DNA of 64,000 nt from Streptomyces sp. NBC_01669 (GTDB lineage: Bacteria; Actinomycetota; Actinomycetes; Streptomycetales; Streptomycetaceae), in NCBI RefSeq assembly GCF_026339735.1, contig NZ_JAPEQG010000001.1:1302001-1366000 (forward strand). Direction: 5' to 3'. The notes under the pieces were generated by a model. That model saw only the letters and a list, made by a program, of their open reading frames with translations. It was not told the DNA's origin and searched no databases. Of this stretch, positions 53,750 to 61,464 are shown piece after piece. The number at the start of each line of letters is the position of its first letter. Position 1 is the first letter of the stretch. Made by a program: the position numbers and the translations under genes.

Positions 53750-54721
53750 ATGACTGACATCGACCATCCCGAGACGTTCCACGGCCTGCCGGTCCTCACG
53801 CTGCCCGGCCCCGGCCTGCCGCACACCGTTCCGCTTCCGGCGGCGGACGCGGTCGCCTGGCGGCTGGAGAGCGCCTGGCAGGGCAGCCTGACATTCGCCA
53901 CCCTGTGGCAGCACTTCCTCGACACGGTCGACACCACCCAGGTGCGAGCCCTGCTGATCGGTCCGTGGTGGCAGGAGGAGTACGAACCGTTCGCCCCCGT
54001 CGTCGACCTGCTGGCGGGCCACGCGGACCGGTTCCCGTCCCTGCGGGCGCTCTTCCTCGCCGATGTCGTCAGCGAGGAGTGCGAGCTCTCATGGCTGGAG
54101 ATGGCCGACATCACCCCTGTGCTCGAGGCGTTCGGACAGGTGCAGGAGCTGACGGTGCGCGGCTGCGGCGAGCCGATCGCCGGCAAGCAGACCCTTGATC
54201 TGCGGCCGGTGCGGCACGAGGCACTCACCTCGCTGCGGTTCGAGTCCGGCGGGCTTCCGTCGGCCGTCGTACGGGCGGTCGGGGCGTCGGAGTTGCCCGC
54301 GCTGGAGCGCCTCGAACTCTGGCTCGGCGTCGCCGAGTACGGCGGGGACGCGACGGTCGAGGACCTTGCGCCGCTGCTCTCCGGTGCCGCGTTCCCGAAC
54401 CTGCGCCATCTGGGTCTGCAGAACAGTGAGATCCAGGACGAGATCGCGGCCGCGGTGGCGTCCGCCCCGGTTGTCGCCCAGCTGGAGTCGCTCTCCCTGG
54501 CGATGGGCACGCTCGGGGACCTCGGAGCCGAGGCGCTGCTCGCGGGCCAGCCGCTCACCCACCTGACCTCGCTGGATCTGCATCACCACTACATCAGTGA
54601 CCCATGGCTGGACCGTCTCAGGGGACTGCTCGGTGCCGACCGGGTCAACGGTGAACCGAACGAGGTGGAGTACTGGGATCCGGATGAAGACGACGAGCGC
54701 TATGTCGCAGTCACCGAGTAG
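53750..54721 (+). CDS. STM4015-family leucine-rich-repeat protein, copy 2
   Basis: 323 aa, colinear with copy 1 (LERLELWLGVAEYGGDA, LRHLGLQNSEIQDEIA, LESLSLAMGTLGDLGA, LTSLDLHHHYIS) and clearly a tandem duplicate with diverged cap and tail. Its end overlaps the STM4014-type gene by 20 bases, so this copy is the one physically coupled to the rest of the set. Two copies could form a heteromer or recognise two partners (inference). Confidence 0.85.
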   Translation: MTDIDHPETFHGLPVLTLPGPGLPHTVPLPAADAVAWRLESAWQGSLTFATLWQHFLDTVDTTQVRALLIGPWWQEEYEPFAPVVDLLAGHADRFPSLRALFLADVVSEECELSWLEMADITPVLEAFGQVQELTVRGCGEPIAGKQTLDLRPVRHEALTSLRFESGGLPSAVVRAVGASELPALERLELWLGVAEYGGDATVEDLAPLLSGAAFPNLRHLGLQNSEIQDEIAAAVASAPVVAQLESLSLAMGTLGDLGAEALLAGQPLTHLTSLDLHHHYISDPWLDRLRGLLGADRVNGEPNEVEYWDPDEDDERYVAVTE

Positions 54722-55856
54722 GGCGGGCGGCCCGGCGGTGCGCTTCGCCGTCGTGGGAGTTCCCGGCAACCGCCGGGTCACACTCTTCCGGGACGCCGTA
54801 CGCGCCGCCGGGCTGCCGGCCGCGCGTGTGGTGCCCTGGCTGGATGTCCTGGGCGGCAAGGCCGTTTTCCGGCGGGGCGAGACCGTACGGATGGACTCGC
54901 CCGGTGAGGACGCCGAGGTCGAGCGGTTGCTGCGGTCGGTGGACGATCCGACGAGGGTCGAGGGCACCGCCCTCTGGTACACCCGGTTCACCGGAGCGGT
55001 GCGGACGGTCGCGCGGGCGGCCGACGCGGCCGGAGCGGTCCTGCTCGACGCCCCGGGCGATGTCGCCGTGCTGTTCGACAAGCGGCTGTGCCATGCCGTG
55101 CTGGACGGCGCCGGGGTCCCTGTACCGGCTTCGCCGACCTCCGGCGCTGCGGCGCCCGTGGTGCGCGACTGGGCAGATGTGCGCGAGCGGATGGCTCAGC
55201 ACCGGATGCCACGGGCCTTCGTGAAGCTCGCGCACGGCTCGTCCGCCTCGGGGGTGCTGGCCGTGGAGACGGCAGGTCCCGGCCGGGTGCGGGCCACCAC
55301 GTCGGTGGAGCGCGACATGTCCGGACGGCTCTTCAACTCACTGCGGGTGCGCGGCTGTACGACGGAGCGCGAGGTGGCGGCGATCGTCGACGCGCTCGCA
55401 CCGGACGGGCTGCACATCGAGCGCTGGCTGCCCAAGGCATCACAGCGTGGGCGCTCGGCCGACCTGCGGGTCCTGGTGGTGGCGGGCCGCGCCACCCATG
55501 CCGTCGTACGGACCAGTCACTCCCCCATGACCAATCTTCACCTCGGCGGCGAGCGCGGAAGCCTCGACGAGGTCCGCGCGGCCGTCGAGGCGGCGGGCGG
55601 CAGCTGGGCCGAGGCCCTGGCCGTGTGCGAGCGCGCCGCTGCCTGCTTCCCGGACACGCTGTGTGTGGCCGTCGATCTGCTGCCCGCGACCGGCTGGCGG
55701 CGGTTCGCCGTCGGCGAGGTCAACGCCTTCGGCGACCTGCTGCCACGCCTGACCGGGCTGCCCGGCAGCGGCTTCGAGGGCCTGGACACCTACGCGACGC
55801 AGGTCGTCGCCGTACTGAACAGAACAAGGAACCGCCGTGCAAGCGCCACCCCCTGA
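54702..55856 (+). CDS. STM4014-family protein, ATP-grasp-like
   Basis: 384 aa. The N-terminal part (RFAVVGVPGNRRVTLFRDAVRAAG) looks like a pre-ATP-grasp domain. The middle (PRAFVKLAHGSSASGVLAVE) resembles an ATP-grasp nucleotide-binding sheet, and the later RVLVVAGRATHAVVRTSHSP and AVDLLPATGWRRFAVGEVNAFG recall its Mg-ATP end, so it may ligate or phosphorylate a carboxylate or peptide substrate. ATG 54702 lies inside the end of the preceding gene; ATG 54684 and GTG 54738 are alternatives. Its stop is overlapped by the next gene. Confidence 0.8.
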   Translation: MSQSPSRAGGPAVRFAVVGVPGNRRVTLFRDAVRAAGLPAARVVPWLDVLGGKAVFRRGETVRMDSPGEDAEVERLLRSVDDPTRVEGTALWYTRFTGAVRTVARAADAAGAVLLDAPGDVAVLFDKRLCHAVLDGAGVPVPASPTSGAAAPVVRDWADVRERMAQHRMPRAFVKLAHGSSASGVLAVETAGPGRVRATTSVERDMSGRLFNSLRVRGCTTEREVAAIVDALAPDGLHIERWLPKASQRGRSADLRVLVVAGRATHAVVRTSHSPMTNLHLGGERGSLDEVRAAVEAAGGSWAEALAVCERAAACFPDTLCVAVDLLPATGWRRFAVGEVNAFGDLLPRLTGLPGSGFEGLDTYATQVVAVLNRTRNRRASATP

Positions 55857-56742
55857 CGCCGGACAGGCCGTCGCCGACATCCGCGACGTGGACGCCGCTC
55901 CCTCGGAACACGCCGGGAATCCGGACATGAGCGAGATCGTGGGCAGTCACGATCTGCTGCTCATCACCCTCGACACCCTGCGCTACGACGTGGCGGCGGA
56001 GCTGGCCGCCGCCGGACGCATCCCGCATCTGGCCCGCCATCTCCCGGGCGGCATCTGGGAGAAGCGGCATGCCCCGGGCAGCTTCACCTATGCCTCGCAC
56101 CAGGCGATCTTCGCGGGATTCCTGCCGACGCCCGCCGCCCCCGGCCCGCACCCCCGGCTGTTCGCGGCACGCTTCGCGGGCAGTGAGACCACCGCTTCCC
56201 GGACCTTCGTCTTCGACACCCCGGACCTGGTGTCCGCTCTCGCCGGGGCCGGCTACCGCACGGTGTGCATCGGAGGCGTCGGCTTCTTCAACCGGCAGGG
56301 CCCGCTCGGTTCCGTGCTGCCGGGCATGTTCCAGGAGAGCCACTGGGAACCCGAGTTCGGCGTCGCGTCACCCACCTCCTTCGAGGCCCAGGTGGCACGG
56401 GCCGAGCAGGTCGTCGCGGGGCTCCCCGCCGAACAACGGCTGTTCCTCTTCGTCAACGTGTCGGCGCTGCACCAGCCCAACTGGTTCCACCAACCGGGCG
56501 CCACCCGCGAGTCGGGTGACTCCCGCGCCACGCACGCCGCAGCCCTGGAGTACGTCGACGCACACATCGGCCGGCTCCTTGCCGCCGCGAGCAGCCGGCG
56601 ACGCTGCTTCGCCATCGTCTGCTCCGACCACGGCACGGCGTACGGGGACGACGGCTACACCGGTCACCGGCTCGGCCACGAGTCCGTCTGGACCGTTCCG
56701 TACGCGCACTTCTTCCTGGAACCGGGGGCCACCGCACGATGA
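55837..56742 (+). CDS. STM4013/SEN3800-family sulfatase-like hydrolase
   Basis: 301-aa metalloenzyme of the alkaline phosphatase/sulfatase superfamily. The N-terminal metal-binding Asp is in LLLITLDTLRYD, the nucleophile region is near GSFTYASHQAIFAG, and the C-terminal metal site is SDHGTAYG with GHRLGHES. A sulfatase-type Cys for formylglycine is not present at the usual place; Ser or Thr near FTYAS may serve, as in phosphatases or phosphonate hydrolases. GTG 55837 overlaps STM4014 by 20 bases; a Met at 55927 is an alternative. Stop overlaps next start (ATGA). Confidence 0.83.
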   Translation: MQAPPPDAGQAVADIRDVDAAPSEHAGNPDMSEIVGSHDLLLITLDTLRYDVAAELAAAGRIPHLARHLPGGIWEKRHAPGSFTYASHQAIFAGFLPTPAAPGPHPRLFAARFAGSETTASRTFVFDTPDLVSALAGAGYRTVCIGGVGFFNRQGPLGSVLPGMFQESHWEPEFGVASPTSFEAQVARAEQVVAGLPAEQRLFLFVNVSALHQPNWFHQPGATRESGDSRATHAAALEYVDAHIGRLLAAASSRRRCFAIVCSDHGTAYGDDGYTGHRLGHESVWTVPYAHFFLEPGATAR

Positions 56743-58100
56743 CCGGTTCGCACACCGTCCGCCCGTACCAGAGCTACGTCTACGCCTATCCGCACAAGAC
56801 GGCGTACCGCCCGCTCACCGGCCACCCCGCCGGCCGGCCCGCGCTGCGCGAGCTGTGGGCGGGAGAGCGCAAGGACGCGCTCTCGCTCTATCTCCACATA
56901 CCGTTCTGCGAGGTCCGCTGCGGTTTCTGCAACCTCTTCACCCGGATCGGCGCCCCCGACGAGCTGACGACCCGCTATCTCGACGCACTGGACCGGCAGG
57001 CCACCGCCGTCCGCGACGCACTGGGTGACGACGAGCCGGTGCGGTTCGCCGCGGCGGCGTTCGGCGGCGGCACCCCCACCTTCCTGACGGCAGCCGAGCT
57101 GGAGCGGCTCTGCGACATCGCGGAGAAGCGGATGGGCGCCGACCTGCGGTCCGTACCGCTGTCGGTCGAGACCTCGCCGTCGACCGCGACAGCCGACCGG
57201 CTGGCCGTCCTCGCCGACCGCGGGACGACCCGGATCAGCATCGGCGTACAGAGCTTCGTCGACGCCGAGGCACGCGCGGCGGTCCGCCCCCAGCGCCGCG
57301 CCGATGTGGAGGCGGCGCTCGGCCGGATCCGCGACGCACGCATCCCGGTCCTCAACATCGACCTGATCTACGGCATCGACGGACAGACCGAGGACAGCTG
57401 GCGTTCCTCCCTGGACGCGGCCCTCGCCTGGCAGCCGGAGGAGCTGTATCTCTATCCGTTGTACGTGCGTCCGCTGACCGGCCTGGGCCGGGTCGGCGCC
57501 GACGCCGAAGCAGCGGCAGACGCGGTCTGGGACGAGGAGCGGCTGCGGCTGTACCGGGGGGGCCGGGACCATCTCCTCGCCCACGGCTACGAGCAGGTGT
57601 CGATGCGGATGTTCCGTCGCGGCGACGCCCCGCGGCAGGGTCCTGACGACTACGCGTGCCAGACGGACGGCATGATCGGGCTGGGCTGCGGCGCACGCTC
57701 GTACACCAGTCGGCTGCACTACTCGTTCGACTACGCGGTGGAGATGCGGGAAGTGCGGGCGATCATCGACGGCTACACCGCCACCGAGGACTTCTCCCGT
57801 GCGGAAGTGGGGCGGTATGTAGACGGCGACGAGGCGCGCAGGCGCCACCTTCTGCAGTCGCTCCTCCAGGCCGAGGGGCTGCAGCTGGCGGAATACCGCG
57901 AGCGGTTCGGCGCCGCTCCCGGTGACGACTTCCCAGGTGAGCTGGACCGGTTCGAGGCACGCGGCTGGCTGGACGGGTCCGCCATGGCGTCCGGGCTGCT
58001 GCGGCTCTCGCCCGAGGGGCTCGCCCACTCCGACGCGCTGGGTCCCGAACTGTTCTCCCCCGCTGTACGGGCCGCGATGGCCGCGTACGAACTGAAGTGA
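56739..58100 (+). CDS. STM4012-family radical SAM protein, HemN-like
   Basis: 453-aa radical SAM enzyme. The 4Fe-4S motif is C57-x3-C61-x2-C64 in HIPFCEVRCGFCNLF, with GGGTPT for SAM binding and a HemN-type layout including a C-terminal winged region (LQSLLQAEGLQLAEYRERFG). Despite the resemblance to coproporphyrinogen dehydrogenase, its place in this operon argues for another substrate. ATG 56739 overlaps the STM4013 stop. Fifth gene of the operon. Confidence 0.88.
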   Translation: MTGSHTVRPYQSYVYAYPHKTAYRPLTGHPAGRPALRELWAGERKDALSLYLHIPFCEVRCGFCNLFTRIGAPDELTTRYLDALDRQATAVRDALGDDEPVRFAAAAFGGGTPTFLTAAELERLCDIAEKRMGADLRSVPLSVETSPSTATADRLAVLADRGTTRISIGVQSFVDAEARAAVRPQRRADVEAALGRIRDARIPVLNIDLIYGIDGQTEDSWRSSLDAALAWQPEELYLYPLYVRPLTGLGRVGADAEAAADAVWDEERLRLYRGGRDHLLAHGYEQVSMRMFRRGDAPRQGPDDYACQTDGMIGLGCGARSYTSRLHYSFDYAVEMREVRAIIDGYTATEDFSRAEVGRYVDGDEARRRHLLQSLLQAEGLQLAEYRERFGAAPGDDFPGELDRFEARGWLDGSAMASGLLRLSPEGLAHSDALGPELFSPAVRAAMAAYELK

Positions 58101-58108
58101 GCACTCCC

Positions 58109-59026
58109 ATGGATCTGACGATCCTCTATCGGGGCCCCCTGGCGTCGTGCGACTACGACTGCCCGTACTGCCCGTTCGCCAAGCGGCGCGACAGCCCGGA
58201 GCAGCTCCGTGCCGACCGCGCCGCGCTGGAGCGGTTCACCGCGTGGGCCGCGGCGCAGACCAGGGACAGGATCTCGGTGCTGTTCACGCCGTGGGGCGAG
58301 GGGCTGGTCCGTTCCTGGTACCGCCGCGCGTTGGTGGAACTGGCGCAGCTGCCGCACATCGGCCGGGTCGCGATCCAGACCAATCTCAGCGGTCGTACAC
58401 GGTGGTTGGCCGAGGCCGGTGGAGCCGGCCGCGACAAGATCGCGCTGTGGTGCACGTATCACCCCGGGCAGACACCGTACGACCGTTTCCTCGCCAGGTG
58501 CCGGGAGCTGTCCGCTCTGGATGTCCGGTACAGCGTCGGTGTCGTCGGTCTCGAGGACCATTTCGACGAGGCGCGACGGCTCCGTACCGACCTGCCCGAC
58601 GAGGTCTATCTCTGGATCAATGCCGCTGAGGGGCAGAGCTACACGGACGAGGAGGCGGACCGCTGGACGGTCCTCGACCCCCTCTTCCCGTACAGCCGCC
58701 ACCCGCACCGCTCGGCCGGCCTGCCGTGCCGGACCGGCGAGTCCGTCATCTCGGTGGACGGTGACGGCACGGTGCGCCGCTGCCACTTCGTCCCGGCCGA
58801 GCTGGGCAACCTGTACGACGGCAGCTACCGGAGTGCGCTCGGTCCGCGGGCCTGTCCGCTCGCCGTCTGCGACTGCCACATCGGCTATGTGCATCTGGAG
58901 ACGCTGCCGCTGTACGACGTCTTCGCGGGCGGCGTCCTGGAGCGCATACCGGTCCGACGCCCGGGCATACCGGCGCCCTCGGGACGCCGGCTTCTGCCGC
59001 TGTCCCCCGTCGCCGGACAGGCCTGA
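58109..59026 (+). CDS. STM4011-family radical SAM protein
   Basis: 305-aa radical SAM enzyme: C14-x3-C18-x2-C21 in SCDYDCPYCPF, and a Cys-rich tail (GLPCRTGES, VRRCHFVP, RACPLAVCDCHIGY) that resembles a SPASM-like auxiliary cluster, a feature of peptide-modifying enzymes. ATG 58109 has GAAGTGAG upstream; GTG 58097, overlapping the STM4012 stop, is an alternative. Last gene of the operon. Two different radical SAM enzymes side by side point to a two-step modification. Confidence 0.88.
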   Translation: MDLTILYRGPLASCDYDCPYCPFAKRRDSPEQLRADRAALERFTAWAAAQTRDRISVLFTPWGEGLVRSWYRRALVELAQLPHIGRVAIQTNLSGRTRWLAEAGGAGRDKIALWCTYHPGQTPYDRFLARCRELSALDVRYSVGVVGLEDHFDEARRLRTDLPDEVYLWINAAEGQSYTDEEADRWTVLDPLFPYSRHPHRSAGLPCRTGESVISVDGDGTVRRCHFVPAELGNLYDGSYRSALGPRACPLAVCDCHIGYVHLETLPLYDVFAGGVLERIPVRRPGIPAPSGRRLLPLSPVAGQA

Positions 59027-59085
59027 AGCCCCCGGGAGTCAGAAAGGGAGCGGGCCCGTCCGGCAGCCGAGGCCGAAGACGGGTC

Positions 59086-59931
59086 CTAAAGCGGCAGGAG
59101 GTCCGGCCGCTTCGCCTCGACGTGGTCGCCGGAGGACTCGCCGCGCAGCCGCCGTCCTATCCACGGCACCAGGTACTCGCGCGCCCAGTGGATGTCGTCG
59201 CGCCGGACCTCCAGCGTGCCGCGCTGTGCCTGCGGGGGCCATTCCTGGTCGGGGTCGGCCGGGACATCGAGGCCGAGGACCTGGGCGGCGCGCAGCGCGA
59301 CCCGGGTGTGCCCCTCGGGTGACAGGTGGAGCCGGTCGTCGTCCCAGGCTCGCCGGTCCTGCACGGACTTCAGCGACCACAGGTCGAGGACGGGGCAGTC
59401 GTAGCGGTCGGCGATGGAGCGCACATGGGCGGTGTACGTGGCGATCTTGCCGCGCAGATGGCGCAGTACGGGAACGCCGCGGGTGTCGAAGCCGGTGGTC
59501 ACCAGCACGGTGCCGACCGAGTCGGTCAGCTCGGCGACCGCGCGCTCGAAGCGCTCGGCCACGTCGTCCGGGTCGGTGCCGGGCCGGATGATGTCATTGC
59601 CGCCCGCGCAGAAGCTCACCAGATCGGGTGCGAGCTCCTTGGCGCGCGGCACCTGCTCCTCGACGATCTGGTCGAGGAGGCGTCCGCGTACGGCGAGATT
59701 GGCGTACCGGAAGTTTCCGTGCGCGGAGCCCTCGGAGCTCGTCGCCGCATCGGTGTCCGGGAGCTGGTCCGCGAGAAGTACCGCGAAACGGTCCGCCCAG
59801 CCGACGAAGGTTCCGTCCGGGCCGGGGTCTCCGACTCCCTCGGTGAAGCTGTCGCCAATCGCTGCGTACGACCCGATGGCGCCATGCCGGTTGATGACGC
59901 CACGTTGATTGTTTCTCGAATCGTCTGCCAC
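59086..59931 (-). CDS. SGNH/GDSL-family hydrolase
   Basis: 281 aa without a signal peptide. Block I is AIGDSFTEGVGD with S28 as nucleophile, block III is GGNDII, and block V is DDRLHLSPEGH supplying Asp and His. It is an esterase or lipase-type enzyme acting in the cytoplasm; the substrate is unknown. GTG 59931 starts it. Convergent with the STM4011 gene, 59 bases away. Confidence 0.9.
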   Translation of the reverse strand: MADDSRNNQRGVINRHGAIGSYAAIGDSFTEGVGDPGPDGTFVGWADRFAVLLADQLPDTDAATSSEGSAHGNFRYANLAVRGRLLDQIVEEQVPRAKELAPDLVSFCAGGNDIIRPGTDPDDVAERFERAVAELTDSVGTVLVTTGFDTRGVPVLRHLRGKIATYTAHVRSIADRYDCPVLDLWSLKSVQDRRAWDDDRLHLSPEGHTRVALRAAQVLGLDVPADPDQEWPPQAQRGTLEVRRDDIHWAREYLVPWIGRRLRGESSGDHVEAKRPDLLPL

Positions 59932-60035
59932 AAGCGCATATCCTGCACCGCCGAATGTGACTTACGCGACCGTAATAAGGGGTTGACGGGTGGTGAGATA
60001 GACCACCCGGTCAGGTTTTGGTAAAGGGGGAATAA

Positions 60036-60073
60036 GTGAAGGGGCGGTGCGCCGCCGCGCACCGCCCCTTCAC
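60036..60073 (-). terminator. terminator after the LysM/M23 peptidase gene
   Basis: Perfect 17-bp inverted repeat (GTGAAGGGGCGGTGCGC and complement) around a 4-base loop, 24 bases past the stop of the minus-strand gene. Confidence 0.85.
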
Positions 60074-60097
60074 CGAGCCGACCGGATCAGCCGTGGA

Positions 60098-61021
60098 TCA
60101 GACGTAGATCCCGTGCGAGGCCAGGTAGGCGATCGGGTCGATGTCCGACCCGTACGCCGGGCCGGTGCGGATCTCGAAGTGGAGGTGCGGGCCGGTGGCG
60201 TTGCCGGTCGCGCCGGAGAGACCGACCTGCTGGCCCGCGGTCACGGTCTGGCCCGCCGAGACGGAGAGCGAGGACATGTGGCCGTACTGCGAGTAGTGGC
60301 CGTCGGCGTGCTTGATGACGACCTGGTTGCCGTACGCGCCACCCCAGCCGGCGGTGACGACGGTGCCGGAGGTGATCGCCTTCACACTGGTGCCGGTGGC
60401 GACCGGGAAGTCGATGCCCGTGTGGCTGCCGCTGGACCAGTTGGAGCCGGAGGCGCGGTAGGCGGTGGTGTGGTTGCCCGGGACCGGGTGCACATAGCCG
60501 GAGTTGGTGCTCTGGCCGGCCGCGGCGGAGGTCTTGGCGGACTCCGAAGCCTTGGGCTGCGACGCGGACTTGTCGGCCGAGGAGGTCGACGGAGCGGCCT
60601 TCGACGGAGCCGGGGCGGACTGCGTGTCCGCCGTCGCGGCGGAGCCGGCCGGCTTGCCGCCGAGCGTCAGCTTCATGCCCGGGAAGATCAGGCCCGGGTT
60701 CTCGCCGACGACCTCGCGGTTGTCCTGGTACAGCTTCTGCCAGCCGCCCTTGACCTGCTGCTCGGCGGCGATCTTCGACAGGTAGTCACCGGCGACGACG
60801 GAGTACGTCCGGGTCTCGACCTGCTTCTTCACGACCGGCGCGGCCTCGACGGCGACGTGCGTGGCTGCCGACTGCGCGGTGGGCGCGGCCTGCTCCGCGG
60901 CGTGGGCACCGGTGGCGCCGAGCAGCGGAAGGGCAATGACGGCCCCACCGGCGCCGGCGGCGGCGACGCCACGGGCGATCGTGCTGGACTTGGTACGGCG
61001 ATGCTTACCCGATGTGGGCAT
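60098..61021 (-). CDS. secreted LysM and M23 peptidase (peptidoglycan endopeptidase)
   Basis: 307-aa exported protein with a signal peptide (about 1-41), a LysM peptidoglycan-binding domain (about 72-120: YSVVAGDYLSKIAAE), an Ala/Ser linker and an M23 metallopeptidase domain (about 175-300). The zinc ligands are visible in SHTGIDFPV and PHLHFEI. It cuts peptide cross-bridges during growth or germination. ATG 61021 follows AGAGGA. The long upstream leader contains a ydaO-type riboswitch, the standard arrangement for streptomycete cell-wall hydrolases. No neighbours are co-transcribed. Confidence 0.94.
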   Translation of the reverse strand: MPTSGKHRRTKSSTIARGVAAAGAGGAVIALPLLGATGAHAAEQAAPTAQSAATHVAVEAAPVVKKQVETRTYSVVAGDYLSKIAAEQQVKGGWQKLYQDNREVVGENPGLIFPGMKLTLGGKPAGSAATADTQSAPAPSKAAPSTSSADKSASQPKASESAKTSAAAGQSTNSGYVHPVPGNHTTAYRASGSNWSSGSHTGIDFPVATGTSVKAITSGTVVTAGWGGAYGNQVVIKHADGHYSQYGHMSSLSVSAGQTVTAGQQVGLSGATGNATGPHLHFEIRTGPAYGSDIDPIAYLASHGIYV

Positions 61022-61039
61022 GAAGAATTTCCTCTCCGG

Positions 61040-61210
61040 CGCCTACGAGGTGAGCTGTCGGGTTCGGGCTGGAGATGCCCGGTCGCAGTTCGCGACTTCA
61101 CCCCGAGCCGGCCGGATCTCTCCGGGCGGCGGCTTACCTGGTTCCCCCGCTCCTGCCACACGTGAGTGGGTGCGAATTCCGGGCGGCGGCAGGATTAGGC
61201 GGTCCGTCCG
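61040..61210 (-). ncRNA. ydaO/yuaA-type c-di-AMP riboswitch
   Basis: Minus-strand leader of the LysM/M23 gene. Hallmark stretches occur in the right order: CCTAATCCTGCCGCCGCCCG, GCGGGGGAACCAGG, AGCCGCCGCCCGG, CTCGGGGTGAAGTCGCGA, CGACCGGGCATCTCC and CAGCTCACCTCGTAGGCG. In actinomycetes this class senses c-di-AMP and turns expression of cell-wall hydrolases off. Boundaries are approximate to about ten bases. The remaining bases up to 61464 show no gene. Confidence 0.9.
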
Positions 61211-61464
61211 GATTGAGGGTGACCGTAGGCGAGTGAGGACGGCGGAAACAAGCCATCGATTACTCAAGGGAATCCGCGAAGGGAAATCGGCGCGGAATTC
61301 CGGTCACCCTCCGTGGATTACGGATCTTGGCTTTCCGCGCGACGTCCGGAATACCCATCCGTGGCGCCACCACACACCGTCACGGATATGATCCCGCTCA
61401 CGAGTAGGGCATCATCTCCCGCAGAAGTAGGCCATGTTCCACTAAATGCCGCAATACGGACATG

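Noticed and set aside
59985..60010. Small hairpin GGGTGGT-ACCACCC upstream of the SGNH hydrolase gene
   Set aside because: Short stem with no consistent relation to either neighbouring gene; the real terminator is the 17-bp hairpin at 60036-60073.
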